Assembly (NCBI GenBank): GCA_023384575.1
Contig: JAHDVP010000011.1
Coordinates: 50,142 to 114,141, forward strand
From: Acidobacteriota bacterium
GTDB lineage: Bacteria > Acidobacteriota > Vicinamibacteria > Vicinamibacterales > JAFNAJ01
Reading direction: 5' to 3'
Length of the DNA stretch: 64,000 nt
Below, one piece after another: positions 53,271 to 61,337 of the stretch (positions are counted from its first letter, which is position 1; each line of letters opens with the position of its first letter). The translations under genes and the position numbers were made by a program. The notes beneath the pieces were generated by a model. The model was not told the origin of the DNA. It did not search any database and worked only from the letters and a program-made list of their open reading frames with translations.

Positions 53271-53361
53271 CCAATCCGACATTCGGCTTGCGACGACCGA
53301 CCAGCGGCTCCCGGCCAACACGATGACGATCGCCGTCTTCTCCTTGACCGGTCCTCACCGG
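53271..53361. repeat. Dispersed ~90-bp repeat, copy 1
   Basis: This stretch is about 85% identical by eye to the last 90 bp of the window. Shared core: TTCGGCTTGCGACGACCG (TCGGCTTGCGACGACCG in copy 2) and CGATCGCCGTCTTCTCC. It encodes nothing and lies upstream of the GT-C-like gene. Confidence 0.7.
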
Positions 53362-53441
53362 CAGTGAAGCGACGGCCAGTCGTTCAATCGTCGAATTCTC
53401 CAACCAGGCCACCAGCCACCAGCCTGTAGCCGCCAGCCAGC

Positions 53442-53471
53442 TTGGCAAACAAGGGACTATCCGTGTCCAAT
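53442..53471 (+). promoter_or_regulatory. Possible promoter of the GT-C-like gene
   Basis: TTGGCA (53442-53447), an 18-bp spacer and TCCAAT (53466-53471) lie about 40 bp upstream of ATG 53511. The -10 box is weak. Confidence 0.3.
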
Positions 53472-53510
53472 CGGCGAGAATGAGCGCGTGCGCCGGAGCT
53501 CTCGGGCAGG

Positions 53511-55028
53511 ATGATCCATCGCCTCGTTTCGCGCCCATGGGTCCTTGCGACGCTGGCCGTTGGGGCCTGCGCTGCGGGGCTGGCGCCGTACTACGCGACC
53601 GGTGCGGGTGGTGCCGACTCGTCCGGGTACGTGGCCGCGGCCCGTCTGTTCGCGACGGGGCACCTCAGCGAGAGAGTCCGCCTCATCCCCGAGCTGGAGA
53701 GTTACCGACTGGACGCGCGCGCGGTGGCGCCCCTTGGCATGAACGCGGCGCCCGGCCGCCGCCGCCTCGTCCCCTTGTACCCGCCAGGGTTCCCGTTGCA
53801 CCTCGCTGCGGCCCTCACCCTCCTCCCGGAGCGAGCGGCCATCGCGACGACGCTCGCCGCGCTGCTCGGCGCGTCGCTCCTGCTCTTCGCCGGCCTGGGC
53901 CGTGCGATGGGCCTGACGTGGACGTGGACGGCGACGGGCATGGCCCTGCTCGGGATCCAGCCGGTGTTCCTGTTCATGGCCATGCAGGCCATGAGCGACG
54001 TCGCGGCGCTCGTATGGGCCGAGGTGGCCATGCTCGGAGCCCTGCTGGCGCGACGAGATTCGCGCTGGGCCTGGCTCGCGGGCGCCGGCGTGGGCGTCGC
54101 CGTGGCCGTTCGCCCCTCGGGCATCGTCCTGTTCGCACCGGTCCTGGTGGCGCTGCCCTGGACGCGTGCCGCGCTCGGCCGTTTCGTGGGAGCGGGCGTG
54201 CCGTGGGCGCTGGGTCTCGGCTGGTACAACGCGGCCGCACACGGGGCGCCCTGGCTGACCGGGTACCCCGGGCACTTCGGCCTCTTTTCACGCGAGTGGA
54301 TCGGTCCGACGCTGGGGCATTACGCCACGTGGATCCCGCGCCATTACTCATGGCTGGTCGTGGCGCTCGCCGTCGGGATGCCCTGGGCCTGCCGGCGGCA
54401 GCCGCGAGTCGTCTGGGTGCTCGTGACGTGGTCGCTGGCCTTCCTGGGCTTCTACGGCGCCTATCGCTTCACGCACGAGACCTGGTGGTACCTGCGTTTC
54501 GTGCTGCCGGCGTACCCCGCCATCATTCTCGCAGCCCTGCTCACGGCGCAGCACCTCGTGGCCCGGGTGGCTGGTCGCCGGTGGGTGGTCGAGCTCGCCG
54601 CGGCCGCCGTCGTGTTGGCGTCCGCCGCGACGGCGGTCGCGATGCAACCTGAATCGCGCGAGTACCGCTTCATCGGAGAAGGTGAAGGGCGGTATCGCAG
54701 CGCCGCCCTGTGGTTCGACGGCATGGTGCCCCGCAATGCGATCGTCACCGGCATGCAGATCACCGGGGCGCTCCACCTCTACACCTCTCGCCCGTTCCTG
54801 CGCTGGGAATACGTCTTCGACGAGGACTGGCCGCTCGTGGAGCAGTTCGTCGCGGCGCGAGGGCGCGAGTTCTACGCGCTCCTGTTTCCGTTCGAGGAGG
54901 AGGTCTTCCGGCGGTCCTGGCGACCGCTGCCTGGACGCTGGACGGAGGTCGGCCGATTCGAACAGGTCGGCCTCTGGCGCTACGAGGGCCCGCGCACGGC
55001 GGCGGCCGAAGCCACGGCGGTGAGGTGA
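53511..55028 (+). CDS. GT-C/PMT-like membrane glycosyltransferase
   Basis: A 505-residue protein with about nine membrane helices. An early periplasmic loop carries GGADSSGYVAAARLF, resembling the acidic motif of PMT/ArnT-like enzymes. VPLYPPGFPLHLAAAL follows. It should transfer a sugar from a polyprenyl-phosphate donor; acceptor unknown. It is convergent with the dehydratase gene, with only 10 bp between them. Confidence 0.8.
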   Translation: MIHRLVSRPWVLATLAVGACAAGLAPYYATGAGGADSSGYVAAARLFATGHLSERVRLIPELESYRLDARAVAPLGMNAAPGRRRLVPLYPPGFPLHLAAALTLLPERAAIATTLAALLGASLLLFAGLGRAMGLTWTWTATGMALLGIQPVFLFMAMQAMSDVAALVWAEVAMLGALLARRDSRWAWLAGAGVGVAVAVRPSGIVLFAPVLVALPWTRAALGRFVGAGVPWALGLGWYNAAAHGAPWLTGYPGHFGLFSREWIGPTLGHYATWIPRHYSWLVVALAVGMPWACRRQPRVVWVLVTWSLAFLGFYGAYRFTHETWWYLRFVLPAYPAIILAALLTAQHLVARVAGRRWVVELAAAAVVLASAATAVAMQPESREYRFIGEGEGRYRSAALWFDGMVPRNAIVTGMQITGALHLYTSRPFLRWEYVFDEDWPLVEQFVAARGREFYALLFPFEEEVFRRSWRPLPGRWTEVGRFEQVGLWRYEGPRTAAAEATAVR

Positions 55029-55038
55029 GGCCAGGCGC

Positions 55039-56028
55039 TCAGGCCGTGCCCAGCAGTTGACCGGCGTAGGTGGCCGGGTCCACGTTGGCGCCGCAGACGA
55101 CCAACCCGACGCGCAGACCATCCAGCCGGGCCCGCAGCGGGTACATGAGGGCGGCCAGCGCCGCCGCCCCGGCCGGCTCCACGACGAGCTTCGCCGATCG
55201 GAACGTGAGCCGCATCGCTTCGCGGATCTGCTCGTCGTCGACGAGCACGACTTCGTCGACGAACTGCCGGTTGATCGCGAAGGTATACGGTTCGCACCGC
55301 GGCGAGCCGAGCGAATCGGCGATGGTCCGCACGGCATCGATCGACTGCGGCGAGCCGGCGATGACGCTTCGGTAGAGGGTGTCGGCGCCCTCGGGCTCCA
55401 CGGCGTACACGCGGGTCGACGGGCTGAGCTGCTTGACGGCGCAGGCCACGCCCGCCGTCAGCCCGCCGCCGCCGGCAGCCACGATCACAGCGTCGAGCTC
55501 CGCGCCCTCGGCCCGAACCTGCTCGATGAACTCGAGGCCCACCGAGGCGGTCCCGAGCACGGTGCGCGGTCCCTCGAAGGGATGCACGAACGTGCGCCCC
55601 TCGGTGGCGACGATCTCGTCGACTCGCGCGAAGGCCCGGTGGACGGTGTCGACGAACTCGATCGCCACTCCAAGCTCGCGGCACACCTGCACCCGAAAGG
55701 CGTTGGCCGATCGAGGCATGACCACCTTCGCGGTGGTGCCAAGGCGACGCGCACAGTAGCCGAGCGAGATGGCGTGGTTGCCGGCCGAAACGCCGGTGAC
55801 GCCGCGCCCGAGCGAGTCGGCGTCGAGATCGAGCATCACGGAGAGCGCGCCGCGCGGCTTGAAGCTGCCGGTCCTCTGGAACAGCTCTTCCTTCAGCCAC
55901 ACCTCAGTCGCCGGGCCGACGGCCCGGCCGAACGCCTCGTCCTCCACCCGACGGACTGGAGTCGTGACGATGAAGTCGGCGAGGCGTGCGCGGTTGTCTC
56001 GGATCGCGTCGAGCGTCGGAGCGGTCAT
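55039..56028 (-). CDS. PLP-dependent threonine/serine dehydratase
   Basis: A 329-residue fold-type II enzyme. The PLP lysine is in GSFKPRGA. The phosphate loop is AAGGGGLTAG, and the catalytic-domain motif SAGNHAISLGYCARRLG is intact. There is no ACT regulatory domain, so it resembles catabolic threonine ammonia-lyase or serine racemase rather than the biosynthetic IlvA. It is convergent with the GT-C-like gene and follows the PpiC lipoprotein gene by 34 bp on the same strand. Confidence 0.92.
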   Translation of the reverse strand: MTAPTLDAIRDNRARLADFIVTTPVRRVEDEAFGRAVGPATEVWLKEELFQRTGSFKPRGALSVMLDLDADSLGRGVTGVSAGNHAISLGYCARRLGTTAKVVMPRSANAFRVQVCRELGVAIEFVDTVHRAFARVDEIVATEGRTFVHPFEGPRTVLGTASVGLEFIEQVRAEGAELDAVIVAAGGGGLTAGVACAVKQLSPSTRVYAVEPEGADTLYRSVIAGSPQSIDAVRTIADSLGSPRCEPYTFAINRQFVDEVVLVDDEQIREAMRLTFRSAKLVVEPAGAAALAALMYPLRARLDGLRVGLVVCGANVDPATYAGQLLGTA

Positions 56029-56062
56029 CGGCGCCCCAGCTTACCACCGGGACCGCGGGCGT

Positions 56063-57145
56063 CTACTTCGCCGAGGTGGAGCCCGGCGCGGCATCGCCCG
56101 GCATCCGGCCCTGTGCCTCGACCACGCGGCGGGCGAGGTGATTGTCGACCTTCGCGTCGGAGCGGAGCGCCGAGAAGTAGGCCGCACGCAGCAACTGCTC
56201 GCGCTCGCCGCGCAGCATGTCGGTGATGCGCTCCCGCACCTCGGGCGTGCTCAGGTCGCGCTGCCCGGCGGCTTCGCGCGCCACCACCAGGACGAGTGTG
56301 TGGACGCCCCCGATGGTGACCGCGCGCACGGTGCCGGGCTCCGCGCCCATCACCGCGTCTCGAAGTGGTGCCGGCGCCTGCCTCAACGCGGAGACCGGAA
56401 CGAGCCCGAGGTCGCCACCACGCGGCGCCGACTCGGCGTCCTCGGAGAAGTCCACAGCCAGCTCGCGGAACGAGCGGCCAGCCTCGAGGCGCTCCATCAG
56501 CATCTTGATCTTCTGCGCCGCTTCCTGCGGCGTGGCCGCGTCATTGCCGCTGCGGTTGGTCACCTGGGCCTCACGTACCGGCGTGACCACGATCTGCGCG
56601 AGGTGCCAGGCGTCCTCGCGAAGGTTGAACGACTCCCGGTTCTGCTCGAAGAACCCGGCAACCTCCGCGTCGCTGACGGTGACCTTCGAGGCGACCTCTC
56701 GCTCGAGCAGCTTCTGCGTGAGGAGGTCGCGGCGCAGGGCCTCGCGCATGTCTGCGGCCGTGAGGTTCCGCCGCGCCAGTTGCTGCGAGAACTGCTCGTC
56801 GGACACGTCCTTTCTCGCCTCGAGGTAGGCGGCGTCGAGCTCGGCGTCGGGCAGCTCGATCTGCAGGGCGCTGGCGCGGGCGAGCAGGATGTCGCGGAGG
56901 ATGAGCTCGTCGAGCAGCACCAGCTTGGCGTGCAGCGTCTCTGTCTCGGAATCGGACGGAGAAGCCGACGTCGTTCGGCGGTACGTCTTCTCGACGTCTT
57001 CGCGCGTGATGGGCCGGCCATCGACCACGGCCCACGTATCGGGCGAGACGGGCTGGGCGTCCGGCGTCGGGCGACACGCCACGACAGCCGCGAGGAGGGC
57101 GAGTGCGGCAACGGGCGCGAGACGGGAGGTTCCGGCGATACGCAT
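56063..57145 (-). CDS. SurA/PpiC-like peptidyl-prolyl isomerase lipoprotein
   Basis: A 360-residue protein with a lipoprotein signal (ALLAAVVAC). The SurA-like N-terminal domain is at about residues 35-160. A parvulin domain follows at about 165-275 (WHLAQIVVTPVREAQ, FSEDAESAPRGGDLGLVP), with the C-terminal helix returning to the chaperone domain. It probably folds outer-membrane proteins. A TACAAT box ends 6 nt before ATG 57145, so a leaderless mRNA may start here; no Shine-Dalgarno is present. Confidence 0.9.
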   Translation of the reverse strand: MRIAGTSRLAPVAALALLAAVVACRPTPDAQPVSPDTWAVVDGRPITREDVEKTYRRTTSASPSDSETETLHAKLVLLDELILRDILLARASALQIELPDAELDAAYLEARKDVSDEQFSQQLARRNLTAADMREALRRDLLTQKLLEREVASKVTVSDAEVAGFFEQNRESFNLREDAWHLAQIVVTPVREAQVTNRSGNDAATPQEAAQKIKMLMERLEAGRSFRELAVDFSEDAESAPRGGDLGLVPVSALRQAPAPLRDAVMGAEPGTVRAVTIGGVHTLVLVVAREAAGQRDLSTPEVRERITDMLRGEREQLLRAAYFSALRSDAKVDNHLARRVVEAQGRMPGDAAPGSTSAK

Positions 57146-57151
57146 CCAGAG

Positions 57152-57157
57152 ATTGTA
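57152..57157 (-). promoter_or_regulatory. -10 box TACAAT giving a leaderless start
   Basis: TACAAT on the minus strand (57157-57152) is followed by CTCTGG and ATG 57145. It lies just after the stop of the upstream gene, so the PpiC gene can be expressed independently. Confidence 0.5.
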
Positions 57158-57162
57158 CCCGC

Positions 57163-58464
57163 TCACCTGCCCGCTCGACTTCCAGCCTGGTCGGCGAACG
57201 CCTGCGCGATCTTCAACCCGACACCCTCCGTATCGGCGTAGGAGATGTTCGACACGACGGACACGACGATCCCGTGTTCGGCAAACATGATCAGCGAGGC
57301 CACCATCCCGCCGAGCGAGGTGCCGGAGTGGCCGGTCCAGCGGGTGCGTTCTCCGGCCAGCGTTGCCGTTTCGAGCTCCCAACCGAGACCGTACCCCGTC
57401 TCCTGACCCGAGGCCAGCCGCTGTGGCGCCTGGAGCAGCCGGGCCGTGCTCGGCTGCAGCAGCCGACCGCTGCCGATCGCCATCCCGAACCGCACGAGAT
57501 CGGACGGGGTGGACAGGAACACGCTCGACCCCGAGTAGCACGAGTAGTCAATCGGGCGCATCGGGTGGAGGCCGTAGCGGGGATCCGCCGCGAACCTCGG
57601 AAAGTACGGTGTCGCCCGGTTCGCGATCGTCTCCGTCGCCGAGTCGGCCTCCGTGTCGCGCATGCCCAGCGGCTCGAAGACCTGCTTCCGCATGAACGCG
57701 GGGAAGGGCTCGCCGGCAACGGCCTCGACGGCGGCGCTCACCAGGATCCAGCCGTAGCTCGAGTAGCGGTATGCGGTTCCCGGCTCGAACAGCAGCGGAC
57801 GGCTGGCAAAGTGACGAAGCGCCTCGGTCGGCCGCTCGCAGCTCGCCGAAAGCAGCGGTCCTTCGTCGCCGCCGTCGTTGCTGATCCCCGCCAGATGTCC
57901 CATCAACTGGCGCAAGGTCACAGGCCACTGTTTCTGCGGGAACTCGGGCACGTACGCCTGGATCACCTCGTCGAGCTTCAGCCGGCCGTCCTCCAGCAGG
58001 AGACCGACGGCCGCCGACGTGAGCGCCGCGGAGGCGGTGCCGATCCTGAAGGTCGTGTCGGGCGTGACGGGCGCCCGGCTCTCGAGATCGGCCCAGCCAA
58101 AACCCTCGGCCCAGACGATGTCGCCGCCGACCCCGACCGCCACCGACAGTCCTGGCAGGTTCTGCTTCGTGAGGCCCTGGCGGACGACGTGTCGCCCCTG
58201 CTCCACCGCGTCGGTCCACGCCGCCGACGGAGCCGAGTGTGCCGCGGAGGGTGCCTCCTCCGGCTTCGGGTGCAGGGACGTCGCCGTCGCGCTCATGTAG
58301 GCCCAGAGCCCCAGGATCGCTGCAGGAATCAGCCCGAGCGGCAGGACCACCAGTGCCAGCCAGGTCTCCGTACGGTTCCACCTCTTCGACACGTGTCCTC
58401 CACTGAACGCTGAACCGCCTCTCGTCTGCGGGCGGCGGGCGGTGTTCTCGGAAGGATCGCTCAT
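57163..58464 (-). CDS. Beta-lactamase-fold protein with degenerate catalytic motif
   Basis: A 433-residue membrane-anchored protein with one N-terminal helix (about residues 35-58). The LACTB/class C fold is clear (PGLSVAVGVGGDIVWAEGFGWAD, HLAGISND, GHSGTSLGGM). The SxxK motif is replaced by T143-A-S-A146 in FRIGTASAALTS, losing both the nucleophile and the lysine. The YxN box reads YSS. The protein is probably not a serine hydrolase and may act in binding. It precedes the PpiC gene by 17 bp. Confidence 0.85.
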   Translation of the reverse strand: MSDPSENTARRPQTRGGSAFSGGHVSKRWNRTETWLALVVLPLGLIPAAILGLWAYMSATATSLHPKPEEAPSAAHSAPSAAWTDAVEQGRHVVRQGLTKQNLPGLSVAVGVGGDIVWAEGFGWADLESRAPVTPDTTFRIGTASAALTSAAVGLLLEDGRLKLDEVIQAYVPEFPQKQWPVTLRQLMGHLAGISNDGGDEGPLLSASCERPTEALRHFASRPLLFEPGTAYRYSSYGWILVSAAVEAVAGEPFPAFMRKQVFEPLGMRDTEADSATETIANRATPYFPRFAADPRYGLHPMRPIDYSCYSGSSVFLSTPSDLVRFGMAIGSGRLLQPSTARLLQAPQRLASGQETGYGLGWELETATLAGERTRWTGHSGTSLGGMVASLIMFAEHGIVVSVVSNISYADTEGVGLKIAQAFADQAGSRAGR

Positions 58465-58664
58465 GAAGCCCGCCGAGTCCTCACCGGCGGACGAGCGTCA
58501 CATGAGATTCCGGTGAGCTTTGCGGTCCAGGCGACCCGGTGTCGAGCACGGGTGCAGCTTCGGACAGGAGGGTCTGCCCAGTCGCGGGGGATTCCAGTGA
58601 CGGTTCGCGCGCCCCGCGGGCCCGAGCGCCTCGAGATCGTCGCCGTGCGCCATGACGATCTGCG

Positions 58665-60449
58665 CTAGTCGGGTTCCCTGCCTGGACTGCCGGGAGTACT
58701 CGACGCTTCTCCGAGCTTCACGCCCAACACGCGCGGATCGTTCGAGCCGGGATACAGGTCGGCCGGCTTCCAGGTCGGGTCGACCGAGAGCTCGACGACC
58801 GAGCGTCGCCATGGCCATCGCGACGGGCGCAGTTCGATCGGCACCGAGATCCAGCTCGCATGATCGATCCCGAACGGGCCCAGGTCTCGACGCCCGCCCC
58901 GGATCAGCAGACTCACCGAGTCGCTCCCGCGCGGGAACGCGCGGATGGGCAGATCGAGCCGTGCCATGTGGTGATGCACGTACAGGTCGACGCGTGACGT
59001 CGTCCACCGGAACATTCGTCCGCCGGGCTCGGGCTCCCACGCGTGGACGCCGTACGCGAGAAGCGGCAGGTCGCTCAGACGCGGCGTGTTGGTCCCTTCG
59101 CCGATGGCCCGCTGCTTGCGCGCAAGAAAATCCCGGATCTCGGGTGCGATTCTGGGCCACTCGACGACGATGCCGTCAGTGTGGAGGGTGTTCGGGTGCG
59201 CGGGCGAGAAGTCGTCGGCCATCTGTCGCGCCACCCAGGCCGAGGAGATGAGAGCTGTCCCGATCAGGGCCAGGACGAGAGCGCGTGTCACACGGGTCCG
59301 AAGGGCCAGGAGCAGCCAGGCGGCGCCACCGGTGAAGGCCACCGCTCCGCCGATTGCGAGCAGGTACCACTGCTCGCGCTTCGTGACGAAGGCGAACGGC
59401 AGGTTGAAGGAGAACGCCACGACCAGACCGGCCAGCAGCAGAAAGAGACACCGCGAAGTCAGAGTTCCGGGCGACGGTGTGCCGCCTCCGAGGTCGGGTC
59501 GGCGACTCAGGGTCCTCACCATCCCCGTCGCCCCTGCGAAGGTGAGGAGCACGACGAGCGTACCCGCCACGGTCTTTCCAGGACGGTCGAATGGCTGGTA
59601 GCACAACGTTCGGTAAAGACCCCGAGCCAGGTTTGCCGTCGCCTGCTGGAGATCGACGGCACGGTAGCCGCCGAGGCCTTCGAGCGCCCACGATCTCAGT
59701 GCCAGCAAGCCGATCGTGAGCAGCAGCGATCCGATCAGGAAGCCAATCGGCGGCAGACCCCAGCGCCTCTCGACGACGCGGCGATAGATCACCTCGAGGA
59801 GTGCGATGGACGGCAGAAGGACGATGCCATCCTCCTTGATGCAGAAGGAGGCCACCTGGAACACGAGGAGCGGCCACCACCAGGTGACGTCGCGGCGGCG
59901 ATACCGCACCCACCAGCCGATGGCCCCCAACACGACCAGTGACTGCAGAAGGTGCATCTGGTTCGTGATCCACGCCACCAGCGCGTAGGGCAGTCCGGGG
60001 TGTGTGCCGACCGCGGCCACCCCGAGCAGTGCCACCCAAGGCACTCCTGTCACCCGAAACGCGATCCAACCGGCCAGCGAGGCGACGACGGTGAAGAGGG
60101 CCAGGCTCAAGCCATGGTGCATCAGCGGGTCGAAATGCAGGATCTCGAACCGGGCGGCGTGGAACAGCACCGTCAGCGGACGATAGAACGGCACCATCAC
60201 GCCGTCCGTGTACCAACTCCCGGTCAGCCCGCCGCGGACCTCCGACCACGTATGTGGGCGAACGAGGTAGTAATCGTCGTAGACGAACTCGTGGCCCAGC
60301 GTGGGCCAGTAGGTGGTCCAGACCACCACCGTCGCCGCCGCGAGGAGGGTCAAACGCACCCGGATCTCCCGGCTGCGCGGGGTCGGACCGTCGGACGGCG
60401 CAGCGTGGCTGGCCTGATGGATCGGGCGCCGCTCGTCGGGTGCCGGCAC
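58665..60449 (-). CDS. Polytopic membrane protein, GT-C/TMTC-like
   Basis: About 594 residues with roughly ten membrane helices. The first loop has FVYDDYYLVRPHTW, the Asp-Asp motif of TMTC/GT-C enzymes, followed by FYRPLTVLFHAARF. The C-terminal domain is soluble. It probably uses a polyprenyl-linked sugar. The start is uncertain: GTG 60449 is preceded by TATGCT with a 6-nt gap, giving a leaderless start; a TTG at 60494 is an alternative. Confidence 0.75.
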   Translation of the reverse strand: MPAPDERRPIHQASHAAPSDGPTPRSREIRVRLTLLAAATVVVWTTYWPTLGHEFVYDDYYLVRPHTWSEVRGGLTGSWYTDGVMVPFYRPLTVLFHAARFEILHFDPLMHHGLSLALFTVVASLAGWIAFRVTGVPWVALLGVAAVGTHPGLPYALVAWITNQMHLLQSLVVLGAIGWWVRYRRRDVTWWWPLLVFQVASFCIKEDGIVLLPSIALLEVIYRRVVERRWGLPPIGFLIGSLLLTIGLLALRSWALEGLGGYRAVDLQQATANLARGLYRTLCYQPFDRPGKTVAGTLVVLLTFAGATGMVRTLSRRPDLGGGTPSPGTLTSRCLFLLLAGLVVAFSFNLPFAFVTKREQWYLLAIGGAVAFTGGAAWLLLALRTRVTRALVLALIGTALISSAWVARQMADDFSPAHPNTLHTDGIVVEWPRIAPEIRDFLARKQRAIGEGTNTPRLSDLPLLAYGVHAWEPEPGGRMFRWTTSRVDLYVHHHMARLDLPIRAFPRGSDSVSLLIRGGRRDLGPFGIDHASWISVPIELRPSRWPWRRSVVELSVDPTWKPADLYPGSNDPRVLGVKLGEASSTPGSPGREPD

Positions 60450-60455
60450 GGGCAC

Positions 60456-60461
60456 AGCATA
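60456..60461 (-). promoter_or_regulatory. Possible -10 box TATGCT giving a leaderless start
   Basis: TATGCT on the minus strand ends 6 nt before the in-frame GTG 60449, the same geometry as other starts in the window. The -35 is poor. Confidence 0.35.
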
Positions 60462-60543
60462 CCTCGCAGCGTCCTCGTCCTTGCCGCCCCTCAACCCCGT
60501 CGTACGAAGAGCCGGAGCATCTGGGGATCGGAGCGCCGTGAAG

Positions 60544-60572
60544 TTGACATCAACGCATCACGTGCTTAGCAT
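60544..60572 (+). promoter_or_regulatory. Consensus promoter of the vapBC-like pair, leaderless
   Basis: TTGACA (60544-60549), exactly 17 bp, then TAGCAT (60567-60572). Six bases later is ATG 60579. Transcription should therefore begin at the start codon. Confidence 0.75.
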
Positions 60573-60578
60573 CGAATC

Positions 60579-60821
60579 ATGAGGACGACCCTGACGATCG
60601 ACGACGACGTGGCGGTGAAGCTGAGGGCAGCGGCGAAGGACCGACCGTTCAAGGCCGTCGTGAACGACGCGCTGCGCGCGGGGTTGGCAGCGTTGGAGAA
60701 GCGTACCCCGCCCCGCAGGCCCTACCGCACGCGGGGGTTCGACCTCGGCCCCAGCCTCGTCGGCAGCCTCGACAACGTGGAAGAGGTCCTGGCGCGGGCC
60801 GAAGGTGAGCGGCACGCATGA
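60579..60821 (+). CDS. VapB-like antitoxin
   Basis: An 80-residue protein. The N-terminal ribbon-helix-helix (MRTTLTIDDDVAVKLRAAAKDRPFKAVVNDALRAGL) should bind operator DNA. The C-terminal 30 residues, with RTRGFDLGPSL, should block the toxin. Its stop overlaps the toxin start by 4 bp (ATGA). Confidence 0.85.
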   Translation: MRTTLTIDDDVAVKLRAAAKDRPFKAVVNDALRAGLAALEKRTPPRRPYRTRGFDLGPSLVGSLDNVEEVLARAEGERHA

Positions 60822-61249
60822 GGCTCGTCGACGCGAACCTGCTGCTCTATGCGGCGAACCACGCGGCGCCGGAGCACGAGCGCGCCCGCACGTGGCTGGA
60901 CGAGCAGCTGAGCGGCACCGTGGCCGTCGGCCTTCCGTGGCCGACGCTGCTCGCCTTCGTGCGCCTGGCGACGAACCCCGTGGTGGTGCGCCACCCCGTC
61001 ACGCCGGCCGACGCGTGGCGCCAGATCGAGGACTGGTTCACGTGTGAGCCGGCCTGGATTCCGCTGCCTGGCGGCACCCATCGCGACATCGTCGGCGGCT
61101 TCCTGAAGGCGCCGTGGATGACGAGCCGCCTGGTTCCGGATGCCCACCTCGCCGCGCTCGCGATCGAACACGGCCTCACGCTGCACTCCACCGATGGGGA
61201 CTTCGCGAGGTTCCCCGGCCTGAAGTGGGAGAACCCGCTGGCCGTCTGA
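60818..61249 (+). CDS. PIN-domain toxin, VapC type
   Basis: A 143-residue PIN-domain ribonuclease. Acidic active-site residues are D4 in RLVDANLLLYA, an Asp in VPDAHLAALA and an Asp in HSTDGDFARFPGLKW. It probably cleaves tRNA or rRNA when free of antitoxin. It forms a translationally coupled pair with the upstream RHH protein and is convergent with the TonB receptor. Confidence 0.9.
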   Translation: MRLVDANLLLYAANHAAPEHERARTWLDEQLSGTVAVGLPWPTLLAFVRLATNPVVVRHPVTPADAWRQIEDWFTCEPAWIPLPGGTHRDIVGGFLKAPWMTSRLVPDAHLAALAIEHGLTLHSTDGDFARFPGLKWENPLAV

Positions 61250-61337
61250 CTCCTGCCGCGCGGTTGACGCGGCGCGAGTGCGGGGCGCGCGTCGTCGAGC
61301 CTCCGCGCGGGCAGCAGGGCCGCAGCCGCGGCCGGCG

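Larger units (their letters stand above)
53151..53510. other. Intergenic region with repeats and promoter candidate
   Basis: These 360 bp hold one copy of the ~90-bp dispersed repeat, a short CCAGCC tract and a possible promoter for the next gene. No gene is supported. Confidence 0.55.
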
